Positions 55,902-64,000 of a stretch of 64,000 nt of DNA are shown in pieces (position 1 is the stretch's first letter; each line of letters opens with the position of its first letter). The stretch is from Elephas maximus indicus (lineage: Eukaryota; Chordata; Mammalia; Proboscidea; Elephantidae). The notes under the pieces were generated by a model. That model did not search any database, was not told the DNA's origin, and saw only the letters and a program-made list of their open reading frames with translations. Location: NCBI RefSeq assembly GCF_024166365.1, contig NC_064819.1, forward strand, positions 206,609,293 through 206,673,292, given 5' to 3'. Made by a program: the position numbers and the translations under genes.

Positions 55902-56639
55902 CTTATTAAAAGTTTTCTTAATTTTTCTTTTTTTCCTAAGTCAATGTCATGGAAAATATGAGGTTATGCTTTAGCGGGTACTTTTTTTTTGTCTTTTCCT
56001 AATAGCCAATATTTTATATCTAATCTCTCATATCTGTGAAGCCAGTGGTTTTCCAATAGGATTAGGGGACAAGGGAAGGTGACCAGATGTTCTAATTGAG
56101 TCAGACAGTCTTGGTTCTGGCAATGAGCAGGTGCTCTGGAAGAAGTCCCAGGCAGGCTCTGCTGTGCCCCTTATCTGAACTGAGCTGATGAGCTGGCTCT
56201 CTTCCAGAGGAGGGTGACCAGAGCAGAGAAAACTCTGGAAACCAGGCGCAACGGGGACGTGTGGAAGGGATGACGTGAACGCTGCAGTTAAATTTTTGAA
56301 GGGCTGTCAAAGAAACAGATTGTTAGATAGGCTGAATGATAGTTCCAGAAGCAACCTTAGAAATCTCATCAAAGAAACTCATTTTACAAAAGGGGAAAAT
56401 AAGGCCAAGAGGGTGACATTTACAGAAGATCACATAATTAGCTCATGGTAGAGCTGGGACTAAAACTGGAACCTTTTGACTATGCCCAAATGTAGTCACC
56501 AATCAGGGTGTAAACTATACTGGGGAGGGAGGGTGGTGGCCTCTATTCAGTGTCCGTAGGGAGAGTTCCCAACGTGGCTGGCCACTTATAAGATTATCTA
56601 TCTGTGTGTGGTCACCATACAATTCTTTCAATAATTGGT
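55902..56639. other. Unassigned stretch with a MIR-like piece
   Basis: The part at 56290-56480 (caaaggggaaaataaggcca, catggtagagctgggactaa) looks like an old MIR. The remainder is unassigned. Confidence 0.4.
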
Positions 56640-56838
56640 GGGAATCCATGAGTGGTGCAAATGGTTCATGGTACTCAGCTACTAACCAAAAGGTTAGAAG
56701 TTCAAGTCTGCCCAGAGGCACCTTGGAAGAAAGGCCTGGTGGTCTGCTTCTGAAAAATTAGCCTTTGCAAACCCTGTGGAGCACAGTTCTGTTCTGATAC
56801 ACATGGGGTTGCCGTGAATAAGAATCAACTTGATAGTA
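56640..56838 (+). mobile_element. AfroSINE-related SINE, variant subtype
   Basis: ggcaccttggaagaaaggcc and cacatggggttgccgtgaat; same variant as 36508 and 37171. Confidence 0.88.
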
Positions 56839-57639
56839 GGGGTAATTCATGGTGATGAAAATTTGTACGTAGTTGCATGTAGGGGATGGAAAGACAGGCC
56901 CTGGGAAAGGCTACTGTATGTGGTTTCCAGGCTCTGACATTGGGAAGTGGAGACAGGAAATGGACAGGGCTGTACAGAAGGGAGGGGAGCAGCTTCTTGC
57001 AGGCAGCAGCCAGATCCCTTGGGGGTGGAAAGAAGCTACTGGGGAGATGGGTGTGCTTGTGGTCTAAACATGGAGCTCCCATTGCCATGGAGTCCCATAC
57101 AAGACTTTACTCTTGTCTCTATCCCTAAAAAATCCTTTTTAAGCAGTGTATAAAATAAACATTTTATTGCCTTTTCATGTGTTGGCTTGCTGTCTTTGTT
57201 GAGGTGCCTGCATGCCTTGGTCTTGTGGTACCGTCACACCTTCTGTGGCTTTGATCATCATCTGGATGGCAAAGACATAGGTGTAGGCTGCTCCCTTAAT
57301 ATACAACACTTTAGCAATTTAGTACTTAATGATTGTTTTCCCAAGATGGAGAGGAGCGATAGCAGAACACAATGGAAGATGAGGTCCTCACACTTCATTC
57401 AGTATGGGCCAGTCACGCTAGAAGAAATGATGGCGATTATGCCACCCAAATGTGTCACACATACCACAGGTGCACCGAGATGTCTTTAGGAGGTGTGCAG
57501 AAGACCATTTGAAAATTAAATAGTTGTGTATGTATCTTCAGGCGTGTAAGAAATACATGGCTATTGTATTAAACTTACTTGCTCAGAATGAGGCTAAAGA
57601 AGTCAGGCTTAAAAAGCAAGTAGATGAAATAAATAACAG
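56839..57639. other. Unassigned repeat-poor stretch
   Basis: No gene or repeat recognised. Overlapping open frames of 60-100 codons (56825-57489) show no recognisable domain. Confidence 0.35.
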
Positions 57640-57835
57640 CTGTTATTAAGTGCTGTGTGCCAAGTCTTTTACTAAGTGTTTTGTATGTAGTTCCTCATTT
57701 AATATGCACAATAACCCTATGAGTTTAATGCCATTTTACAGGAAATTGAATTGAAACCAAGAGAAATTGCATAACGTGCCCAAACTTATACTGGTAAGGG
57801 TGCAGATCTGTCTGAATTCAGAGCCTGGACTTTGA
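57640..57835 (+). repeat. MIR-type SINE
   Basis: gttattaagtgctgtgtgcc, ataaccctatgagtttaatg and catttt(aca)ggaaattgaa follow the MIR order. Confidence 0.75.
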
Positions 57836-57879
57836 ACCACCATAAGACGTGCCCCCACTATTATGTAATATCACCTTCA

Positions 57880-58185
57880 ACAGAAGGGTGCGGTTTGCTG
57901 GATTCCCAGCACACAGTAACCAGAAAACACGGAAGCCATCAAGTCGACTCTGACTCCTGGTGACCCAATGTGTGTCAGAGCAGAACTGTGCTCCATAGGG
58001 TTTCAATGGCTGATTTTTAGGAAGAAGATTGTCAGGCCTTTCTTCCAAGGCACCTCTGGGTGGACTTGAACCTCCAACCTTTTGGCCAATAGCTCAGAAT
58101 GTTAACCTTGTGCACCTCCGAGGGACTAGCAGCACAGAGTAGGTTCTCAACAACTTTTTGTTGACTGGATGAATGAATAAATAAG
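57880..58185 (+). repeat. L2 LINE 3' end split by a SINE
   Basis: gctggattcccagcacacag before, and gcacagagtaggttctcaac with gttgactggatgaatgaata after, the SINE at 57924-58127. Confidence 0.7.
57924..58127 (-). mobile_element. AfroSINE-related SINE, older full-length subtype
   Basis: gtgtgtcagagcagaactgt, ttgtcaggcctttcttccaa and gcacctccgagggact; inserted in L2. Confidence 0.88.
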
Positions 58186-58875
58186 TAGTGAATTATGTAC
58201 TGGTGATGGCAAAATCATAAGGGTGGTATGTGAATGCCCAAAACTTAGGAAGCCCTGACCTAGTTCAATGGTTTTAAATTTTGTTTTCAGGAATTACCTT
58301 GAGGTTCAAACTGCAGAGGAGCTTCCAGAGCTGCTGAGGTGGTGAGGAAAGTCAGGAGGCAAGCTTCTAGCTCCATTCTCCCAGCTTCCATTAGAGAAAC
58401 TCGTTTTTATCTATTACCTCTGCCACCACTTAAATTTTATAAAGGGCTCTACTGCTCCTGTAGTTAAATAAATAAAACATAGCAAAAACCAACCAACTAA
58501 CCAAACAAACGACAAGTCCCAGTGACAGTGCAATACCATTATTATATTGATGAAGAAACTGGGTTCTGGAGAAGCAAAAGACTAAAATATAGTCAGAACT
58601 TGAATCCAGTCTTTCTGACCCTGTGCCCAGTTCTTACTTTATCACACTGAGAAAGTCGTTTGAAGCACATTGGAAAACATCACTGTATTGATGTATTTAT
58701 CCAGTACGTGGGGAAATAGCTGTAGGGACAAACCCTGGCCTATATAAAGATGCATTTTAAATGCTGGGTGTTCCCCTTTTCAAAAATGTCTTAGGTGAGG
58801 CCAATTCTCATCATTTTCTTCTACATAAAGTATAGGTAATTTGGAAGCACAAATTTAGGAGGAGTAGGTGGAAAA
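58186..58875. other. Unassigned stretch
   Basis: No gene or clear repeat recognised; an A/C simple run (aaccaaccaactaaccaaac) lies at 58487. Confidence 0.35.
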
Positions 58876-59170
58876 ATGAACAAATCTGTCTTGGAAGAAG
58901 CACAGCCAGAATGCTCCTTAGAAGCGAGGATGGCAAGACTTTGTCTCATGGATTTTGGACATGTTATCAGGAGGGACCAGTCCTTGGAGAAGGGCATCAT
59001 GCTTGGTACAGTTGAGGGTCAGTGAAAAAGAGAAAGATCCCCAATAAGATGGATTGACTCAGTGGCCGCAGCAAGAGTGAGGATGGTGCAGGTCCAGGCA
59101 GTGTTTTGTTCTGTTGTACAGAGGGTTGCTGTGAGTCAGAACCCACTCGATGGCACCTAAGGATAACAAT
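58876..59170 (+). mobile_element. RTE LINE, 3' end
   Basis: gaacaaatctgtcttggaag, gacatgttatcaggagggac and cgatggcacctaaggataac mark the 3' end. Confidence 0.92.
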
Positions 59171-59427
59171 GTAACAGTGGAATCAGCCAATCCAATCGTA
59201 AAAAAATTTTTAGGAGATATCATAACAAAATATATCGCTCAACCTAATGTGATTTAATAAATCACGGCTCAAACTCTAAGCATAACTTAGATGAAAGATA
59301 GTTAACATTACACAGTACATGATAAGTGCAAGACAGAATATAGATCAAAAGTTAAAAGTTCAGCTGGGGAGAGAAGTCACTTCTGACTAAGGGGATCAGG
59401 AAACGCTTTAAGGAGTTAGCAAATTTT
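59171..59427. other. Spacer between two RTE ends
   Basis: No repeat or gene recognised. The flanking RTE copies point toward each other. Confidence 0.3.
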
Positions 59428-60190
59428 GTTAGGTGCTGTGAAGTCCGTTCTGACTCATAACGTCCCTATATGCAACAGAACGAAACACTGTCCGGTCCTG
59501 GCCATCCTCACAATTGTTGCTATGTTTGAGCCCATTGTTGCAGCCATCTCGTTGAGGGTCTTCCTCTTTTTTGATGACCCTCTACTTTACTAAGCATGAT
59601 GTCCTTCTCCAGGGGCTGATCCCTTCTGATAACATGTCCAAATTATGTGAGCTATAGTCTTGCCATCCTTGCTTCTAAGGAGTATTTTGGTTGTGCTTCT
59701 TCCAAGACAGATTTGTTCATTCTTTTGGAAGTCCATGGTATATTCAGTATTCTTCACCAACACCATGATTAAAGGCATCAATTGTCCTTCGGTCTTCCTT
59801 ATTCATTGTCCAGTTTGGCATGCATATGAGGCGATTGAAAGCACCATGGCTTTGGTCAGGTGCACCTGAGTCCTCAAGGTGACATCTTTGCTTTTCCACA
59901 TTTTAAAGAGGTCTTTTGCAGCCAATTTGCCCAATGCAAAGTGTCTTTTAATTTCTTGACTGGTGCTTCCATGGGTGTTGACTGTGGATCCAAGTAAAAT
60001 GAAACCCTTGACAAAGTCAGTCTTTTCTCTGTTTATCATGATGCTTCTTATTGGCCCAGTTGTGAGGATTTTTGTCTCATGTTGAGGTGTAATCCATATT
60101 GAAGGCTGTGGTCTTTGATCTTCATCAGTAAGTGCTTCAAGTCTTCTTCACTTTTAGCAAGCAATGTTGTGTCATCTGCATATTGGTGGT
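59428..60190 (-). mobile_element. RTE LINE, 3' end, reverse
   Basis: gttaggtgctgtgaagtccg through the reverse transcriptase C-terminal region (minus-strand LLGSTVNTHGSTSQEIKR) to gtgtcatctgcatattgg, in the YADD region, where it is truncated. Confidence 0.92.
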
Positions 60191-60455
60191 CTCTACTGGC
60201 CCAGGAAGTCCGGCCTTTTTAAAGATTTTGAGTTTTGTTCTACATTTTTCTTCCATTCTAACTGGGACCATCTATTGTGTCTCTGATCAGAACAGTCAGT
60301 CGTGGTAGGTGGCACCATTTACTTCTTCTGGTCTCAGGACAGACGAGGCTGTGGTTCATGTGGGTTATTAGTCTTCTAGAATAGTCTCTTCTTTGAGTCT
60401 TTGGTTTTCTTCTTTCTGTTTTGCTTCAGCTGATTAGAGATCAATGGTTATAGCT
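60191..60455 (-). mobile_element. L1 LINE 3' UTR fragment, reverse
   Basis: gattttgagttttgttctac, cttctggtctcaggacagac and gtgggttattagtcttctag match the 49113-49898 family. Confidence 0.75.
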
Positions 60456-61189
60456 TAGATTGGGAATATTGTTGATATTTATTTTCTTCCCTATACTCTT
60501 TTGTATTTGCCCAATACACATGTATTATTTTTTAAAAGAGCATACTTTCTGGTGCAAATGTAAATTTTAAAAATTGGATTTGCTTATTGTAGAATTATAT
60601 CTATAATATACTACATTAGTTTTTAAAATTGTTTGATGTAATTTAAGTAAAAAAAATGCACAAAATTAGCTCAAAAGACTGTTTACATGTTGGAAATATG
60701 TATGTAATATAATTCGTTTGGCTTTATTGCATATCTGAATTTTCTGAATTTAAACATAGAAAACATACATAGCAGTAGTTTCAATGCCTTAAATGTGGGC
60801 ATTTTAAATGGCTCAGTTCCCTAAGAGAGGTTCATTTTATGAGTCTCAGATCCTGGGAGTGAGAATCAGGAATATGCAGACAGGGGCATCAGGCAAAATT
60901 TTGAACTAAACCTCACATACTCCTACTTCCCCTTTAGATGTCTTCCTCCAACTTGGGGTGCCTTTTCTATTCCTCAACGTGCTCCTCTTTTCCTCTCTTC
61001 AACCAAATTCCAATTCTTGCCTCCCCGGCCCTTCTGACTGAAAAACAGAAGCAAAGCAATTAGTCATCTAATCACTAGTATGAAACACTGACAGCATCTT
61101 AAATAAATTCCTAAAGGAATTTTGGGATGTGTGAAGCTACGTGGGTGTTGGGCGTATGGGGGGTGGGGAGACAATTTTTGTTTTGTTTT
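60456..61189. other. Unassigned AT-rich stretch
   Basis: No gene or repeat family recognised. Confidence 0.35.
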
Positions 61190-62232
61190 TGTGGGAAAAA
61201 TTTTCCACTCAGCATAGTGCCTTCCAGATACATCCTTGTTGTGAGATGTTTCACAGATTCATCATTAGTCAGTCACAAAAGGACAAATATTGTATGAGAC
61301 CACTACTTTAAGAACTCAAGAAAGAAAACATTCTTTGATGGTCATGAGGGTGGGGAGGGAGGGAGGGGGAATTTTCTAACTAGAGAGTTGATGGGAATCA
61401 TCTTAGGTGAAGGGAAGGACAGCACACAATACAGGGGAAGTCAGCAAAACTGGACTAAACCAAAGGCAAAGAAGTTTCCTGAACACAACCAAACACTTTG
61501 AGGGACACAGTAGCAGGGGTGGGGGACTGGAGACCATGGTTTCAGGGGACATCTAGGTCAACTGGCATAACAAAATTAAGAAAATGTTCCGCATCCCACT
61601 TTGGTGAGTGGTGTCTGGGGCCTTAAAAACCATCTAAGATGGATCTGTTTGCCCCAGCCCACTTGAAGCAAAGGAAAATGAACACCAAAGACACAAGGAA
61701 AATATTAGCCTAAGAGACAAAAGGGCCACATATATCACAGACTCCATCAGCCTGAGACCAGAAGAACTAGATGGTGCCCAGCTACCATCAATGACCATCC
61801 GGACAGGGAATACAACAGAGAGTCCCTGACGGAGCAGGAGAAAAGTGTGGAGCAGACCTCAAATTCATATAAAAAGATCAGACTTAGGGGTCTGACTGAG
61901 GCTGGAGGAACCCCTGAAGCCATAGCCCCTGGATGCTCTGTTAACCCACAACTAAAGCCATTCCCAAAGCCCATTCTTAGACCAAGATGAAATGATACAT
62001 GTGAAGAGTGTGCTTCTTAGTTCAAGGAGATACACAAGACCAAATGGGCGGCTCCTGTCTGGGGGCAGGATGAGGAGGTAGGAAGGGACAGTAGTTGGTT
62101 GAAGGGGCACAAGAAACCTGAGAGGAAAGGGGGAGTGTGCTGTCACGTTATAGGAATTACAACTGGTGTCCAATAACAATGTGTGTATAAATTTTTGTGT
62201 GAGAAATTAACTAAAGCACAATTAAAAAAAAA
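61190..62232 (+). mobile_element. L1 LINE 3' end with poly(A) tail
   Basis: Spans the L1 ORF2/3' UTR boundary (gtcacaaaaggacaaatatt, gtatgagaccactactttaa), a G-rich block (gggtggggagggagggaggg) and the 3' UTR with gaccagaagaactagatggt, ending in an A-run at 62223-62232. Best-preserved member of the family in this window. Confidence 0.85.
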
Positions 62233-62240
62233 ATCCCAGT

Positions 62241-62702
62241 AATCTTTATTGCCATTATTTTAATTTCTCTTTACTCCTTTGTTGTTGAATATCTTGAAGG
62301 AAGTTGCTGCAATTCACAATGCCCAACACCTGGGAAATGACCAAAGGTAGTGAGTGGACTGTGCCTTGTGCATTACAAAGAACCAAGTGTGGAGTAAATT
62401 TGCCACCTATCTTCTGACATGCAAAATAAGATACACTCTGAGTTTCATTATCTTTAATCTGCAGTCTTTGATTTGTGCTTGTGTTGGAGCAGACCTTGAT
62501 TTTACTTGCAATCGGTGTACTTAATATTGTCTCATGAGTTTCATAGTTCTTGCTTTGTGTTGCATAGTCAAATGGCATTGTGAGGCTAGTTGACCATCTA
62601 TAAATTGTTAAATGTAAATTGATACAAACTGACCCATTCTTCCTAACTGACCCCGCTGATATGGTAAGAGAAGTGGAGCTGTCAAAAAGCTAAGCCTATA
62701 TT
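62241..62702 (-). pseudogene. Unassigned ~150-codon open frame with poly(A) signal
   Basis: On the minus strand the frame is open from about 62702 to a stop at 62255-62257 and contains an ATG at 62578. Composition is protein-like throughout (NGSVCINLHLTIYRWS, TPHLVLCNAQGTVHSLPL, ending QDIQQQRSKEKLK). An AATAAA lies just after the stop (plus strand tttatt at about 62246-62251). A weak acceptor (tttttgacag) precedes it near 62690. I do not recognise the protein. It could be the 3' end of a retrocopy or a true terminal exon; no poly(A) tract in the right orientation was found, which weakens the retrocopy reading. Confidence 0.45.
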
Positions 62703-62801
62703 CTGGAATCTAATAATTATTATGGGGTGAAGAAACTAACACAGGGAGGCCCAGTAGGAAGCAAAATTTATCCTGCATTAAAAAACAAACAAACAAACAA
62801 A

Positions 62802-62962
62802 AAACCCCAACCCATTGGTGTGGAGTCAACTCTGACTCACAGTGACCCTACAGAACAGAGTAGAACTGTCCCATATGGCTTCCAAGGAATAGCTGGTGGA
62901 TTTGAACTGCTGACATTTTGGTTAACGGCCAAACTCTTCACCACTGTGCTACCGGGGCTCCA
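62802..62962 (-). mobile_element. AfroSINE, deletion subtype
   Basis: Complete minus-strand copy preceded by an (AAAC)n-like run; ends gtgctaccggggctcc. Confidence 0.93.
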
Positions 62963-62975
62963 GTGAAAAAAGCCA

Positions 62976-63046
62976 TGACCCCATCGTGACTCGAACACAC
63001 AGCCTCTGATCTGGAGTCAGGCGCGCTACTGTTGCACCACGAGGTG
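62976..63046 (-). tRNA. tRNA-Trp (CCA)-like sequence, probably a pseudogene
   Basis: The minus strand contains CTGACTCCAGATCAG, the anticodon arm of tRNA-Trp with anticodon CCA. An A-box-like tagcgcgcctg lies before it, and a T arm GTGTTCGAGTCAC after it. Mismatches at acceptor pair 1-72, in the anticodon stem and in the T stem, and the lack of an obvious downstream T-run on the minus strand, argue for decay. It lies between two SINEs. Confidence 0.7.
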
Positions 63047-63051
63047 GGTGT

Positions 63052-63272
63052 AAACCAATGCCATGAGTCAGTTCTGACTTTGACCCAGATCATGGCAACC
63101 CCTTGGCAACCTGTGTGTCATAGAAGATCTGTGCTTCATAGGCTTTTTGATGGCTGATTTTTTGGAAGGAGATGGCCAGGCCTTTCTTCTGAATCACCTA
63201 TGGGTGGGCTTGAAACTCCAACCTTTTGGTTAGCAGCCGAGCACTTGACAATTTGCATCACCCAGGGACTCC
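63052..63272 (-). mobile_element. AfroSINE-related SINE, older full-length subtype
   Basis: gccatgagtcagttctgact, ggccaggcctttcttctgaa and gcatcacccagggactcc, with a small insertion near 63090. Confidence 0.85.
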
Positions 63273-63846
63273 AGTTGAATGTACGGGCAAGTTAAATTGC
63301 CTCAAATTCTCTGAAGCAATTAGTTTTGGGGAGGTTGAAAACAAATAAGTTAGAGCAATGTCCAACCGATGTGTATTGGCCATTTGTGCTTGGAAGTGTT
63401 TGTTTCAAGTTAGTACCCATTCCCATCCCAATATCTTTACAGCTCATGTTGCTTTATTAGTATTTCTGGAGGCTGACCTTGTTGGCCAGGGTCTAGACGA
63501 GAAGAAACTACTAATCCAGTTTGTCCCCCTGAGAAATTAATGAACTTTACATATATATAAGTATCCTTTTTAAGATTCCAGAAGGTGATGATTTTCTCCT
63601 AGACAACCTAGCTGTTGATATTCGATCCCGTGTCTGGCAGGTTAGTTAACCTAATGAAATTCTGGGTGTCTGTTTCTCTCTTTCTTCCATTCTCTCTCTA
63701 TATCCTATTTTGCTTCTCTGCTTTTCCCCTTCCTTCTCAGAAGCAAAACAAATTCCTCAATTTGCCTCTTAAATGTCAATTTAGCATTTTTCTCGCCTTA
63801 AGCACGATCTTGAGGTCCTATCCTCTATTCCAATCAGCTTATCAAA
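63273..63846. other. Unassigned stretch
   Basis: No gene or repeat recognised. Confidence 0.35.
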
Positions 63847-64000
63847 ATGTTGTTGTTGTTAGGTGCCATCAAGTTGGTTCTGACTCATAGTGACCCTACG
63901 CACAACAGAATGAAACACTGCCTGGTCTAGTGCCATCCTCACAATCATTGCTATGCTTGAGCCCATTGTTGCAGCCACTGTGTCCATCTTTCTCATTGAG
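63847..64000 (-). mobile_element. RTE LINE 3' UTR, reverse, cut by the window end
   Basis: tgttgttgttgttaggtgcc, gcacaacagaatgaaacact and gcttgagcccattgttgcag; continues past 64000. Confidence 0.92.

Noticed and set aside
1..64000. AfroSINE heads as tRNA genes
   Set aside because: They carry A- and B-box-like sequence but are followed by SINE bodies and occur dozens of times. Only 62976-63046 looks like a tRNA in its own right, and it is decayed.
14816..64000. Exons of PEX7 or IL20RA, the expected neighbours of SLC35D3
   Set aside because: No open frame in the window resembles either protein; they probably lie outside.

Overview
This is mammalian nuclear DNA with one recognisable protein-coding gene in a large field of interspersed repeats. 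The repeats place it in Afrotheria and probably in Paenungulata (elephant, sirenian or hyrax). About 40 copies or fragments of a tRNA-derived SINE of the AfroSINE type are present. Many lack an internal block of about 45 bp, a deletion described for the hyrax-sirenian-proboscidean group. About eleven copies of an RTE (BovB-like) LINE end in the same cacctaacaacaa-type tail as several of the SINEs. I cannot tell elephant from manatee or hyrax by eye.

Layout. 0-10 kb: two RTE 3' ends in opposite orientation, a retroviral LTR with leader sequence, MIR, L2 and old L1 pieces, two MaLR-type LTRs (one with a SINE inside) and a fold-back element. 10.4-14.8 kb: a CpG island and the complete two-exon gene SLC35D3 on the + strand (CDS 11517-11955 joined to 13039-13868, 422 codons), with intron, 3' UTR and poly(A) signal. 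15-25 kb: SINEs, old L1 pieces, two MaLR-type LTRs and a MIR split by two later insertions. 25.6-27.6 kb: the longest RTE copy, with a decayed reverse transcriptase. 28-42 kb: several repeat-poor intervals that are candidate regulatory DNA, between SINEs, MIR and L2. 42-50 kb: the densest nesting, including a LINE fragment inside a SINE inside another SINE, a short element with terminal inverted repeats, and a 139-bp near-identical inverted repeat. 50-64 kb: an unassigned two-copy repeat, two unassigned minus-strand open frames, more RTE, SINE and L1, and a decayed tRNA-Trp-like sequence.

SLC35D3 encodes a ten-span transporter-like membrane protein of the nucleotide-sugar transporter superfamily, known from mouse genetics for platelet dense-granule biogenesis. 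In human it lies between PEX7 and IL20RA; I saw no exon of either here, so the rest of the window is intergenic as far as I can tell. There is no operon or bacterial-style system. Repeat boundaries are judged by eye and are usually good to about 10-20 bp for SINEs and worse for old repeats.
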